Shown piece after piece: positions 42,118 to 51,774 of a stretch of DNA of 64,000 bases. A program made the position numbers and the translations under genes. Numbering within the stretch: the stretch's first letter is position 1; each line of letters opens with the position of its first letter. This stretch comes from Peribacillus frigoritolerans_B (lineage in GTDB: Bacteria; Bacillota; Bacilli; Bacillales; DSM-1321). The notes below the pieces were generated by a model. It saw only the letters and a list, made by a program, of their open reading frames with translations. It was not told where the DNA came from and made no database searches. The DNA is taken from positions 1 to 64,000 of the forward strand of contig NZ_JBIWES010000011.1 of the NCBI RefSeq assembly GCF_044762665.1, written 5' to 3'.

Positions 42118-42858
42118 TTATTTCATCTTCCTCCAATAAACACCAGTTAAATCAGTATTATCAATTTTTATAAGTGGTTCATCAATTTTAAATTCTTTTC
42201 TAAAATCTGTTACTGCAGCTGCACAATTTGGTAAAGCGCCGTAATCATCAATAATAATGTATCCACCTATAGAGACTTTTGGATAAAGGTTTCTCAAACT
42301 TTCCATAGTTGAGGAATACATATCTCCATCAAGTCTTGCAACTGCGATCTTTTCAATGGGAGCAGTAGGTAACGTATCTTTAAACCATCCTTTTAAAAAA
42401 TGGACCTGCTCATCAAGTAAGTCATACTTTTGAAAATTTCCCCGTACTTCTTCGAGTGATACACGTAGAAAATCAAATGTATGATGAGGGTCTCCCTTGT
42501 CTTGAGGGTATTGTTCAATGTTTGGTACTGGCAAACCCTCGAATGAATCAGCGACCCATACTTTACGATCATTCACTCCATGGACCTTCAAGAAACCTCT
42601 CATAAAAATACAAGCTCCACCTCGCCATACCCCTGTTTCTATAAAATCACCTTCAATGTTTTCCTCCAACACAGATGTCATACATTGTTGTAAATTTTCC
42701 ATACGAAGTCTTCCAATCATACTATGTGCAATAGCTGGACAATCAAGACCTTGTCGCCGAATATCAGGGTCAACACCTTCATGTTCAAGCCATATCTCAT
42801 ACAAAATTGTTTTTTTAAGTAATTCTAAATATAAATCAATAGCTAAACTTTTAGACAT
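42118..42858 (-). CDS. TylF/MycF-family O-methyltransferase
   Basis: 246 residues. SAM-binding region GDFIETGVWRGGACIFMRGF (about 70-89), WVADSFEGLP (about 101-110), metal/catalytic region VARLDGDMYSSTMESL (about 173-188) and IIIDDYGALP (about 200-209). TylF-type enzymes methylate hydroxyls of sugars, originally on macrolides, using SAM and Mg. No macrolide genes are here. In the Bacillus cereus group related methyltransferases sit in exosporium glycan operons, so action on spore surface glycans is a reasonable inference given the collagen-like gene nearby. GAGGGAGTG precedes the ATG. Confidence 0.85.
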   Translation of the reverse strand: MSKSLAIDLYLELLKKTILYEIWLEHEGVDPDIRRQGLDCPAIAHSMIGRLRMENLQQCMTSVLEENIEGDFIETGVWRGGACIFMRGFLKVHGVNDRKVWVADSFEGLPVPNIEQYPQDKGDPHHTFDFLRVSLEEVRGNFQKYDLLDEQVHFLKGWFKDTLPTAPIEKIAVARLDGDMYSSTMESLRNLYPKVSIGGYIIIDDYGALPNCAAAVTDFRKEFKIDEPLIKIDNTDLTGVYWRKMK

Positions 42859-43216
42859 TTTTACACTCCCTCTAATTAAAATAAAGTTCTAACATAACCA
42901 TAGTGTTTCTTCTTACAACAAAAATCGTAGTAACAAGTCACAGTAATATCACTTTTTTCTATTAAGCTTTCTATCAATATATGAAAAACAAATAAAAAGG
43001 GAAGTATTCTTGTCTATATTGAAAACAAATTTCCATTTTGTATATCCCATTCATTTTTAGTTAACATAATGAGATGTTATAGGCAATTAAAAAAGTTTTG
43101 GATTCTATTTAAACCGTACCCTATAGAGTAGACACCTAAAAAAGTCTTCTATAGGGTAATTTTTTGTATAATTAAGAAACACAACGAGAAAACACAATAT
43201 GGAACTGGAGAAGGTT
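42859..43216. other. intergenic region with an IS-end-like hairpin
   Basis: No gene. ACCCTATAGA (43118-43127) and TCTATAGGGT (43148-43157) are perfect 10-bp arms around 20 bases. GTAGACACCTA inside recurs as GAGACACCTA near 43962. These mark the ends of the IS3-type relic. Confidence 0.5.
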
Positions 43217-43619
43217 ATGAGTAAAAAGCTTTTTACAGAGAAAGAAATCAAACTGCTATCATCTAATAATTATGTTAAATCTAAGTTCAAAAGGGATTAC
43301 TTATACTGATGAATTTAAGCAAATATTTATAGCGGAAAAACAGAAAGGCAAGTTCGCAAGGGGAATTTTTGAAGAATTTGGGTTTGATGTAGAGGTTTTG
43401 GGGACGGAAAGAATTAAATCAGCGAGTAAGAGATGGCAAGCTGTTTACGAGAAGAACGGGATTATTGGTTTATGTGACACTAAAGCAGGAAATTCAGGGC
43501 GCCAAAAAGAAAGAAAACTTACCCAAGAGGAGAAAAATGCTCGCTTAGAAGCACCAATCAACTTACTAAAGGCAGAAAACGAACTGTTAAAAAGATTCGT
43601 TTTGCAGAAAGGGGGATGA
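43217..43619 (+). pseudogene. IS3-type orfA, frameshifted
   Basis: MSKKLFTEKEIKLLSSNNYV starts at 43217 and runs to about 43282. The frame then changes to SSKGITYTDEFKQIFIAEKQ, with helix-turn-helix sequence (FARGIFEEFGFDVEVLG) and the C-terminal leucine-rich part (ARLEAPINLLKAENELLKRF). The two parts are contiguous in related IS3-family orfA proteins (about 135 residues), so one or two bases were lost near 43285. Confidence 0.65.
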
Positions 43620-43959
43620 AGAAGTAGTTCTTCATCCTTTCAAAAAATATATCCTAATTCGTTCCGTGATAGAAAAATATCAGCTAAAACATATGGTGCA
43701 ATACCTATGTAAAATAGCCGGTGTTTCAAGAAGTGGGACTAATTTAATGGAGCAATCAGGAGATATTCATTTGTTGATGACTCAACTCGGTCATACTTCA
43801 ACCACAACGGCCGCACTCCATACAAACCCTGAGCAACGAAACTGCTGGGAGAGAGAAGAACCAATTATCGTGAAAAGGATTAAAAAAGGAGAAGTTTCTA
43901 GTCTTCGCCTTTTTAGTTTGAGAGTACAAAACAATGCCAAGTATAGTACTCCCTTATAG
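43620..43959 (+). pseudogene. IS3-type orfB remnant with a foreign segment
   Basis: Codons VIEKYQLKHMVQYLCKIAGV, then SRSG, are the start of an IS150-type orfB. After SRSG the expected YYNY… is replaced by a stretch of about 120 bases. EREEPIIVKRIKK resumes an orfB-like sequence. The integrase catalytic D-D-E residues are absent. Confidence 0.5.
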
Positions 43960-43972
43960 AGACACCTACCAT

Positions 43973-44320
43973 TATTGGGATAAATTATGATGTCCTAACG
44001 AGTATTTTTATAGGAATCCGTAAAAGCTAAAAATACAGGAATGGAAGTTGAGCTATAGATTTAGTATATAATTTACTCGTAGGCCAAGTTTCAATAAAAT
44101 TCGAAAAGCCCATCCTTAGCTGGATGGGCTTTTCGAATTTTTTAATACACCATGGATAAAGTCTAAATCACGTTTTATGAGTAGGGATAATCTATACTAT
44201 GGTAAAAACCAACTTTTCAATACTGTTATATAAGCAATCAAAGCTGAGTTTGTTTAAATTCAAAAATGAATTATGGGCATTTCGATGAATCCTCTATAGA
44301 AAGGCATTATTTGTGAATAA
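43973..44320. other. intergenic region
   Basis: Contains the terminator at 44101-44136 and otherwise nothing recognisable. Confidence 0.4.
44101..44136. terminator. bidirectional terminator hairpin
   Basis: TCGAAAAGCCCATCC-TTAGCT-GGATGGGCTTTTCGA with flanking A/T. Confidence 0.8.
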
Positions 44321-44336
44321 AATTCATTAATGAATT
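44321..44336. promoter_or_regulatory. perfect 16-bp palindrome upstream of the acyl-CoA operon
   Basis: AATTCATTAATGAATT, about 45 bases before the sigma-54 -24 element. It could bind an enhancer-binding activator or a FadR-like TetR regulator. Confidence 0.5.
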
Positions 44337-44379
44337 GACTGTTCTTAATGATAAGCGCTTTTTTCATAAAAATGGGACT

Positions 44380-44395
44380 TGGCATGGGAGTTGCA
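44380..44395 (+). promoter_or_regulatory. sigma-54 (SigL) promoter of the acyl-CoA operon
   Basis: TGGCATGGGAGTTGCA. GG (44381-44382) and GC (44393-44394) are separated by exactly 10 bases, matching the consensus TGGCAC-N5-TTGCA with one change. Transcription would start near 44406, about 60 bases before the first gene. Confidence 0.8.
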
Positions 44396-44467
44396 TAATC
44401 ATAATAATAATAATAAGTATAAAACAAACATGCACGATATGAAATTCGTTTAAGTGGGGAGGGATAT

Positions 44468-46069
44468 ATGGTGCGAAAAACGATAAATAAACCATGGGAG
44501 CAATGGTATGTTGAAAGAATGAAATCTATGAATCTACCGGAAAAATCCGTCTATTCACTGCTTGAGATAACAGCGGGTAAGTTTCCACACCATACAGCCA
44601 TCATTTATGAAGACAACTCCATGGATTATAAGAATCTAAAAATGCAGGTAGACAAACTTGCAGGTAAATGGAGAGAAATGGGCTTTGTTAAAGGTGAACG
44701 GATTGGACTGATGATGGCCAACAACCCTTATTTCATAATCAGTTATTATGCTGCCCAGGCGCTAGGTCTGTTGGTTGTACAAATAAATCCTATGTATAAA
44801 CCGCGGGAACTATTGCAAATTTTAATTGACTCGGATACCAAGAATATTGTATTTGACCAAACGGCCGCAAATACAATCGAAGAAACGAAAACGATATATG
44901 AATTTGATGTTTGCATTGATACGAAAAATGATCATAATGGCTCTTATTCCCTTCAAATGATGATTGAAACCGGGGATGCCATCAAGAAGCCCGAAGTGAT
45001 AAGCCCGCATGAAGATACTGCAGTCATCCAATATACTGGCGGCACCACTGGGAAGATGAAGGGTGTCATGCTTACTCACCATAATTTAACCTCCAATGTC
45101 ATGCAGAGCTTTGAAATGTATGGGGATTCCCTGAAACCTGGTGAAGAAATCGTTTTGGCAGCAACGCCTCTTTATCATGTTTATGCAATGACAAGTGCAA
45201 TGAATCTAGGTATCTATATTGGAGCTGCCATCCTCTTATTTCCTAAATTCGAACTTGAAGATGTACTTACAAAAATAAAAAAGTATCGTCCGACTTTCTT
45301 TCCGGGAGTTCCAAAGATGTATAACGCTTTCGTCAATCATCCAGGAATTGAAAACTATGGACTGAATTGTTTAAAAAGTTGTTCTAGTGGATCGGCGCCG
45401 CTGCCGGTTGAAGTAATTAAGCGATTTGAGGAGCTGACCGGCGCCAAAATCGGAGAGGGTTTCGGTTTGTCGGAGGCTTCACCTTCCACTCATCGTAATC
45501 CGCCTTTCGGAAAAAGGAAAATAGGAAGCATTGGCATCCCTTTTCCAGGTACGGACTGTATGATCATTGACGATGAAAATAATGAAGTGCCTAACACATG
45601 CGTCGGGGAGTTGCTCATAAAAGGTCCGCAAATCATGAAGGGTTATTGGAATAACGAAGCCGAAACCAAAAAGGCCTTACAGAATGATTGGCTATATACT
45701 GGCGATCTTGCTGTGATGGATGACGAAGGATATTTCTATATCGTCGGCAGGAAAAAAGAAATGATCATCGTCGGAGGATTCAATATTTACCCGCAGGAGG
45801 TAGAAGGGGTTCTGTATGAACATCCGGCAATTAAAGAGGCAGCTGTGGTTGGCATCCCCCATAAAGAAAAAGGAGAAATAGTGAAAGCATTCATCGTACC
45901 TAAAGAAAGCGCTTCCGTGGATCTTGAAGAAATAGAAGGATATTGTTATTCCCAATTGACGCCATATAAGGTACCAAAAGTATTTGAACTGAGAAAAGAA
46001 CTTCCGCGAAATACAGTGGGTAAACTATTAAAAAGATTGTTAGTTAAAGAGGAATTAGAAAAGGATTGA
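44468..46069 (+). CDS. fatty acid/aryl-CoA ligase, AMP-binding family (first copy)
   Basis: 533 residues. Adenylate-forming enzyme: YTGGTTGKMKGVMLTH (P-loop, about 190-205), GFGLSEASPSTH (A5, about 326-337), YTGDLAVMDDEGYFYIVGRK (A7/A8, about 411-430), and the lid lysine in PRNTVGKLLKRLL. It activates a carboxylic acid to acyl-AMP and then acyl-CoA, the entry step of beta-oxidation. The exact chain length is not deducible. GTGGGGAGGG precedes the ATG. First gene behind the sigma-54 promoter; about 50% similar by eye to the ligase ending the operon. Confidence 0.88.
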   Translation: MVRKTINKPWEQWYVERMKSMNLPEKSVYSLLEITAGKFPHHTAIIYEDNSMDYKNLKMQVDKLAGKWREMGFVKGERIGLMMANNPYFIISYYAAQALGLLVVQINPMYKPRELLQILIDSDTKNIVFDQTAANTIEETKTIYEFDVCIDTKNDHNGSYSLQMMIETGDAIKKPEVISPHEDTAVIQYTGGTTGKMKGVMLTHHNLTSNVMQSFEMYGDSLKPGEEIVLAATPLYHVYAMTSAMNLGIYIGAAILLFPKFELEDVLTKIKKYRPTFFPGVPKMYNAFVNHPGIENYGLNCLKSCSSGSAPLPVEVIKRFEELTGAKIGEGFGLSEASPSTHRNPPFGKRKIGSIGIPFPGTDCMIIDDENNEVPNTCVGELLIKGPQIMKGYWNNEAETKKALQNDWLYTGDLAVMDDEGYFYIVGRKKEMIIVGGFNIYPQEVEGVLYEHPAIKEAAVVGIPHKEKGEIVKAFIVPKESASVDLEEIEGYCYSQLTPYKVPKVFELRKELPRNTVGKLLKRLLVKEELEKD

Positions 46070-46163
46070 AAGAGGGGAAATGTGGTTCCAACCATCTAAG
46101 TCGAAACATACTTTGGATGGTCTGCCAGTTTGCGAACAAAAATAAAGTAGAGGAGGGATTCAT

Positions 46164-47432
46164 ATGCGTTGGGTTGTTCTCATTCTATTATTCTTTGGAG
46201 CCGTCATCAATTTTGCAGATAAATCGATCGTGGGACTCGCAGCTGTTCCCATCATGAAGGAATTCAATCTTACCTATGCGGAGTGGGGTCTTGTTGGAAG
46301 CAGTTATTATTGGCTCTACCCAGTAACAGGGATTTTTGGGGCAGCTTGGGCTGATCGGCTGGGGGCTAAAAAAGTGCTTGGGTTTATCATGCTGACATGG
46401 ACTGTTTTGCAATTCGGCGTTTTAGCCATTACCGCTCTTCCATTATTAATTCTATATAGGATTTTACTTGGCGCATTCGAAGGGCCTTATAGTCCAATTG
46501 CTTACAGTCATGCCGATAAGTGGTTTCCGCCGAAGCTGAAAGGTTTTGCCAATTCGGTAGTTGTTGGCGGAGGGACCGTTGGTGCGATGATCGTGGCACC
46601 GATCCTCGTTTCCTTAATTACGATATTCGGCTGGAAGGCTGCCTTTGCCGCTCTTGGAGGAGCAAGCCTTGTTTGGTTCTTCCTCTTTCAATTTTTAACA
46701 AAGGAAAATCCAGTTGAAGTATATGAAAACGTTCAAAAGAAAAAGAAACTAAAACTGGAAAAAATAAAAGTGAAAGACTTTTTGCTGCTATTGGCTTCAC
46801 CTACTGCTTTGTTTACTACCCTCGCTTATTTTTCAACGTATATTTTAGTTGTTTGGTTTTCTGTTTGGCTCCCGATTTATTTAGTCGAAGCCGTAAAAAT
46901 GACTCCAGGTCAAATGGGAACCAGCGTTGCGATAATCGGGGTCGTTTCCGTATGTATTTATATGGGTGTTTCGATGGCGTCTGATCATTTATTCAAGAAG
47001 AATCAGAATTGGCGATCATCAAGGGTATTCGTCGTTGCGGGCGCCATGATTCTTGGTGCATTGTTCTTTTCCTCAATCATGGTATTTCAAAATCCAATCT
47101 GGGTGATAGTCGCCATGTGTTTAGCAAAGGGTCTTACATACGCCATTTTACCAATTGGACCAACGATCATGATCAATGAAATGCAGGAGCGGGGGGGATT
47201 GATGACAAGTATCTTAACATCATCAGGAAATCTTGCGGGCATTATTGCACCTCTATTAACTGGCTATATCATAAGTTTAGCTGGAGGAAATCAACTATTG
47301 GGTTATAACCTATCGATATTGTTCATGGCCATCCTTGTCCTGGCTTTTGGCATCCTGTTTGCGATATTCGTTAAACCGGCCGGGAAATTTAAAAATAAAA
47401 GTTCGGATAACTTTGACCTTAAGTCCTCATAA
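46164..47432 (+). CDS. MFS transporter, anion symporter type
   Basis: 422 residues, 12 helices. Helix 1 VLILLFFGAVINFADKSIVG and WLYPVTGIFGAAWADRLGAKK (A motif between helices 2 and 3) resemble the anion:cation symporter (ACS) and aromatic acid transporters. A long charged loop near 190-215 (KKKKLKLEKIKVKD) separates the two halves. AGGAGGG lies 6 bases before the ATG. Second in the operon, right after a CoA ligase, so it likely imports the organic acid that the ligase activates. Confidence 0.88.
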   Translation: MRWVVLILLFFGAVINFADKSIVGLAAVPIMKEFNLTYAEWGLVGSSYYWLYPVTGIFGAAWADRLGAKKVLGFIMLTWTVLQFGVLAITALPLLILYRILLGAFEGPYSPIAYSHADKWFPPKLKGFANSVVVGGGTVGAMIVAPILVSLITIFGWKAAFAALGGASLVWFFLFQFLTKENPVEVYENVQKKKKLKLEKIKVKDFLLLLASPTALFTTLAYFSTYILVVWFSVWLPIYLVEAVKMTPGQMGTSVAIIGVVSVCIYMGVSMASDHLFKKNQNWRSSRVFVVAGAMILGALFFSSIMVFQNPIWVIVAMCLAKGLTYAILPIGPTIMINEMQERGGLMTSILTSSGNLAGIIAPLLTGYIISLAGGNQLLGYNLSILFMAILVLAFGILFAIFVKPAGKFKNKSSDNFDLKSS

Positions 47433-47526
47433 GCAGGCGGAACCTGCTTACATTCAATGAAATTGGTGAAATGAAGGAATGCCTTCAAATAATGGTGTGA
47501 ATAAAAGGAAAAGGAGCGGATGGGAA

Positions 47527-48699
47527 ATGAATAGAGATGCCGTTATAGTTTCTGCAGTTCGAACAGCAATTGGAAAACAGGGAGGTGCACTTGCATCTGT
47601 TCCTGCCCACGTATTTGGAGCAGAAGTGATGAAAGAAGCCTTAAAACGAGCGAATGTCGAACCTCGAATGATAGATGATGTAATCATGGGGAATGTGTTA
47701 AGCGGGGGTGGAAACATTGCCAGGTTAACTGCACTGGAAACTGGCCTCTCGATTCATCTTCCGGGAGTGACTGTCGACCGTCAATGCGGCTCGGGAATAA
47801 ATGCTGTTAACTTGGCTGCACAAGCGATCCGGGCTGGCGAAGGCGATGTCTATATCGCAGGTGGGGTCGAGAGCATGAGCAGGGCGCCATACTTGATGGA
47901 CCGACCGGAAAAACCATACAGTGCAAAGCCACCGCAGTTTAGAAAGTCCCGGTTGTCCCCAAAAGAGATTGGCGATCCCCCGATGGGAATCACGGCTGAA
48001 AACTTAGCGGGAAAATATGAGGTCAGCAGGGAAGAACAAGATGCCTTCGCTCTACAAAGCCAAAAAAATATGGCCAGAGCCGTGGAAGAGGGCCGCTTCA
48101 ATGAACAAATTGTGCCTATTCACATTCCCGTCAGAAAAGGTGACGATATCGAATTTAAATTGGATGAACATCCGCGACCGCAAATAACGAAAGAAGGGCT
48201 TGCCAAATTATTACCTGTGTTTCTAGAAGGCGGGTCCGTGACTGCAGGCAATAGTTCGGGATTGAATGATGCCGCATCAGCATTGGTCATCATGTCGAGG
48301 GAAAAAGCGGTGGAATTGGGGATTAAACCTTTAGCGACGATCAGGGCACAGGCTGTTGCAGGGGTAGATCCAAATTATATGGGAATAGGGCCTGTTCCCG
48401 CTATAAGAAAGGTAATGGAGAAATCAGGGCTTTCCTTAAATGAAATGGACATCATTGAAATTAATGAAGCCTTCGCTGCTCAAGTCATTGCTTGTAATCG
48501 GGAGCTTGATATGAATCTTGCAAGAGTGAATGTGAACGGGGGAGCCATTGCACATGGACACCCACTAGGTGCGACGGGTGCCATCCTCATTACGAAAGCG
48601 GTTCATGAATTGAAGCGTTCTGCCGGAAGGCTCGCCCTAATTACAGCTTGTATTGGAGGCGGACAGGGAATTGCTACGATAATTGAACGTGAAGCCTGA
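47527..48699 (+). CDS. acetyl-CoA C-acyltransferase (thiolase), first copy
   Basis: 390 residues from ATG 47527 (AAGGAGCGGATGGGAA upstream). MNRDAVIVSAVRTAIGK is the usual thiolase start. Nucleophile Cys88 or so in DRQCGSGINAVN; GHPLGATGA and the second catalytic pair ITACIGGGQGIA lie near the C-terminus; NEAFAAQ near 315. It cleaves 3-ketoacyl-CoA with CoA or condenses acetyl-CoA. A second thiolase lies three genes on, which suggests substrates of different length or structure. The gap after it holds no gene. Confidence 0.93.
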   Translation: MNRDAVIVSAVRTAIGKQGGALASVPAHVFGAEVMKEALKRANVEPRMIDDVIMGNVLSGGGNIARLTALETGLSIHLPGVTVDRQCGSGINAVNLAAQAIRAGEGDVYIAGGVESMSRAPYLMDRPEKPYSAKPPQFRKSRLSPKEIGDPPMGITAENLAGKYEVSREEQDAFALQSQKNMARAVEEGRFNEQIVPIHIPVRKGDDIEFKLDEHPRPQITKEGLAKLLPVFLEGGSVTAGNSSGLNDAASALVIMSREKAVELGIKPLATIRAQAVAGVDPNYMGIGPVPAIRKVMEKSGLSLNEMDIIEINEAFAAQVIACNRELDMNLARVNVNGGAIAHGHPLGATGAILITKAVHELKRSAGRLALITACIGGGQGIATIIEREA

Positions 48700-48810
48700 T
48701 TTTTATAGCAGAAAAACAATGAATTTAACACAGCATTCAGCCCTATATGCCCTATGAAGAAAACTTGTCAATGGAACTATACATGAACAGAACTGAGGAG
48801 GAATAAACTC

Positions 48811-49959
48811 GTGACAATCACTTTAACTAAGGAAATGCAGCAAATGAAGGAAATGATCCGTAATTTTGTTGAAAGGGAGGTGGAGCCCTTTGCCATACAA
48901 ATTGAAGAAGAAGATGCCATCCCGGAGCATTTGGTGGAAAAAGCAAAAGACCTTGGCTTATTCGGGATAAGCATTCCCGAACAATACGGTGGAATTGGCT
49001 TAAATTCGGTGGGAAAGGCTACCGTATTAGAGCAGTTAGGAAGGACCCATAATGGTTTCGTTTCATTAATAAGCGCTCACACCGGGATTGGCAGTACAGG
49101 TCTGGTTAAGCTAGCATCCGAACATTTGAAAAATAAATACTTGCCTGAAATGGCAGCAGGCACGAAAATTGGCGCCTTTGCTTTATCTGAACCCGGAGCG
49201 GGATCGGATGCAACCAATTTGGCAACGAGTGCAGAAAAGAAGGGTGATTACTGGGTGATGAACGGGACGAAACATTTCATCACGAATGGGCCGATAGCTG
49301 ATGTTTATACCGTATTTGCTTTAACGGATAAAGATAAAGGGGCAAAGGGAGGGATTACTGCTTTTTTAGTGGAAAGAGACTTTCCAGGTTTGAATGTCGG
49401 CAAAAAGGACAAAAAAATGGGGTTAAGAGGATCATATACCTCACAGGTCATTTTTGAGGATTGTATCATACCAGAAGAAAATGTAATCGGCGAAGTTGGA
49501 ATGGGATATATCTCTGCACTTAAAATTTTAGGTGAAGGGCGGGTAGGATTGGCTGCAAGAGCAGTGGGTTCAAGTGGTAAATTAATCGAATTATCAGCCA
49601 AATATGCAAAAGAGCGCATCCAATTCGGTAAACCAATCGCAGACAACCAAGCGATTCAATGGATGCTTGCTGATATGGCAACCGAAACGGAAGCTGCAAG
49701 AGCATTGACGATGATGGCGGCACAAAAGATTGATGAAGGAAAAAAAGTGATCAAGGAAGCCTCAATGGCAAAACTGTTCGCTTCTGACGTTTTTAATCGG
49801 GTGGCGGATAAAGCGGTTCAAATTCATGGTGGTATGGGATATATGGCTGAATATCCAGTTGAACGTTTCTATCGGGATGCCCGCATAACGAAGATCTATG
49901 AAGGAACGAATGAAATCCAACGTTTAATCATTGCAAGAAATGTCTTGGAAGAGTGTTAA
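48811..49959 (+). CDS. acyl-CoA dehydrogenase
   Basis: 382 residues from GTG 48811 (GAGGAGGAATAAACTC upstream). FAD-binding motifs FALSEPGAGSDATNLATSA (about 126-144) and WVMNGTKHFITNG (about 152-164). The catalytic glutamate is in RITKIYEGTNEIQRLIIAR (about 355-373). It introduces the first double bond of beta-oxidation and passes electrons to ETF. The ETF genes are not in the window. Confidence 0.94.
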   Translation: MTITLTKEMQQMKEMIRNFVEREVEPFAIQIEEEDAIPEHLVEKAKDLGLFGISIPEQYGGIGLNSVGKATVLEQLGRTHNGFVSLISAHTGIGSTGLVKLASEHLKNKYLPEMAAGTKIGAFALSEPGAGSDATNLATSAEKKGDYWVMNGTKHFITNGPIADVYTVFALTDKDKGAKGGITAFLVERDFPGLNVGKKDKKMGLRGSYTSQVIFEDCIIPEENVIGEVGMGYISALKILGEGRVGLAARAVGSSGKLIELSAKYAKERIQFGKPIADNQAIQWMLADMATETEAARALTMMAAQKIDEGKKVIKEASMAKLFASDVFNRVADKAVQIHGGMGYMAEYPVERFYRDARITKIYEGTNEIQRLIIARNVLEEC

Positions 49960-50027
49960 ATGTACTGCTTTATTCGGGCAGGCAGTCTTTTGCCCAAGTA
50001 TCTGGTATTTCAAGGGGGAGGAACGAA

Positions 50028-51212
50028 ATGGGAGAAGATATCGTGATCGTGAGTGCTGTACGAACACCAATTGGTAGGTACGGTGGAGCATTTAAAGAGA
50101 TTAGTTCCGGTCATTTAGCTAGCATTGCCATTAAAGAAGCGATAAAGCGGGCAAATATTGCAGCTGAACAAGTGGACGAAGTCATTTTAGGGGAGGTTAG
50201 GCAAACGACCGAATCCTCGAATGTCGCGAGGGTGGCGGCATTGCGATCAGGGATTCCCGATTCTGCACCGGCTTTTACGGTAAACCGGTTATGTGCATCT
50301 GGAATGCAAGCCATCACCTCAGCAGCACAGCAGATAAGCTCAGGTCAAGCAAATATAGTCGTTGCCGGCGGTACGGAAAGCATGAGTCGCGCACCGCTTT
50401 ATTTAAGAAGTGCCCGTTTTGGGGGAGACAGCACCAAACTAGTTGATTCTAATACTGAAGCTGGGCAGCAACCTCAAGAGATTTATGGGAAAAGTTTGGG
50501 GATGGGAATCACCGCTGAAAATGTCGCACAGCGATACAACATTTCCAGGGAAGAACAAGATGCCTTTTCAGTGGAAAGTCAACGAAGAGCGGCGCAAGCG
50601 ATGGAAGAAGGAAAGTTCAAAGATGAAATCGTTCCTGTCCAGGTCTCTGACAGGAAGAGTACGGTTATCATTGAAACGGATGAATATCCACGCCCGGACA
50701 CCACAATGGAAAAGCTTGCAAGCTTAAAACCGGCATTCAGGGAAAACGGGACCGTCACTGCCGGTAATGCTTGTGGCCGTAATGACGGAGCGACTGCATT
50801 GGTATTAATGAAAGCCAGTGAAGCGGAACGGTTGCAATTACAGCCAATTGCAAAGATTGTCGATTGGGCGACTGCTGGAGTTTCTCCTGAAGTAATGGGG
50901 ATTGGTCCAGTACCAGCCGTTGGAAAACTTATGGAGCGCACCGGGAAAAAAGTAGAAGAAATTGGGCTTTTCGAATTAAATGAAGCGTTCGCTTCACAGG
51001 CATTGGCAGTAATCAGGGATTTATCGTTAGATGAAAACAAGGTTAATGTAAATGGTGGAGCCATTGCACTTGGGCACCCAGTCGGTTCAACGGGCGCCCG
51101 GATCGTGACAACACTAATATATGAACTGATTCGCAGAAAAGAAAAATATGGAGTTGCTACACTTTGTGTTGGCGGCGGACAGGGAATGGCCATCATGATT
51201 GAAACGATATAG
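50028..51212 (+). CDS. acetyl-CoA C-acyltransferase (thiolase), second copy
   Basis: 394 residues from ATG 50028 (GGGGGAGGAACGAA upstream). EDIVIVSAVRTPIGRYGG start, nucleophile Cys in NRLCASGMQAITSA (about 88), NEAFASQALAV, GHPVGSTGARI and ATLCVGGGQGMA. About half identical by eye to the first thiolase in the operon. Together they suggest either sequential chain-shortening steps or a branch giving acetyl- and propionyl-CoA. Confidence 0.93.
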   Translation: MGEDIVIVSAVRTPIGRYGGAFKEISSGHLASIAIKEAIKRANIAAEQVDEVILGEVRQTTESSNVARVAALRSGIPDSAPAFTVNRLCASGMQAITSAAQQISSGQANIVVAGGTESMSRAPLYLRSARFGGDSTKLVDSNTEAGQQPQEIYGKSLGMGITAENVAQRYNISREEQDAFSVESQRRAAQAMEEGKFKDEIVPVQVSDRKSTVIIETDEYPRPDTTMEKLASLKPAFRENGTVTAGNACGRNDGATALVLMKASEAERLQLQPIAKIVDWATAGVSPEVMGIGPVPAVGKLMERTGKKVEEIGLFELNEAFASQALAVIRDLSLDENKVNVNGGAIALGHPVGSTGARIVTTLIYELIRRKEKYGVATLCVGGGQGMAIMIETI

Positions 51213-51298
51213 TCCAACGATAAAGGAGTGGAAACCCCATACGTTTCTGCTCCTTTCCGTATATAAGTTGAATCGCGCATAAGTGAGGGGGAGGAAGA

Positions 51299-51703
51299 TT
51301 GCCTGTTGAAGTGGAGGATATTCGGAATCAATTCGAAAGTAGTGCATTCTTTTCACATATTGGGTTTGAAATCATCCGGTTTGAAGAAGGTAATGTAACT
51401 ATAAAGCTAAACATTGAAGAACACTTACTTAATGTCAATGGAACACTGCACGGGGGCATTCATGCCACCATGCTGGATACCATTCTGGGAATGGTGACTC
51501 GTTCCGTCACCAAATCTAAAGTCGTGACGACAAGCTTAACAGTACATTATTTAGCCAGCATATCAAGCGGGGAACTATTTGCGGAAGCAAAAGTCCTGCA
51601 AAAAGGATACAAAATAGCCTTTACTGAAGGAGAAATAAAAGATGCTGAAGGCAACATCATTGCGAAGGGCACAGGAATTTTTAAAATCATTCGTGATAAA
51701 TGA
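51299..51703 (+). CDS. PaaI-type hotdog thioesterase
   Basis: 134 residues from TTG 51299 behind GAGGGGGAGGA. Hotdog fold: LLNVNGTLHGGIHATMLDTI (about 42-61) has the HGG-x5-D catalytic motif of the PaaI/ACOT13 group. It hydrolyses acyl- or aryl-CoA and probably protects the CoA pool when the operon's substrates back up. Another PaaI-like gene lies at 55327. Confidence 0.88.
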   Translation: MPVEVEDIRNQFESSAFFSHIGFEIIRFEEGNVTIKLNIEEHLLNVNGTLHGGIHATMLDTILGMVTRSVTKSKVVTTSLTVHYLASISSGELFAEAKVLQKGYKIAFTEGEIKDAEGNIIAKGTGIFKIIRDK

Positions 51704-51774
51704 GGCAAGGATGATCAAGTTGGCTGACAAGTGACTATGCTCCATTTTAATAGAAAAGAATGAGGTGTGAAAAA

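Larger units (their letters stand above)
43118..43972 (+). mobile_element. relic of an IS3-family insertion sequence
   Basis: Contains a frameshifted orfA and the very start of an orfB, with most of the DDE integrase core missing. CCCTATAGAGTAGACACCTA at the left and CCCTTATAGAGACACCTA at the right are similar in direct orientation. True terminal inverted repeats are not clear. Non-functional. Confidence 0.6.
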
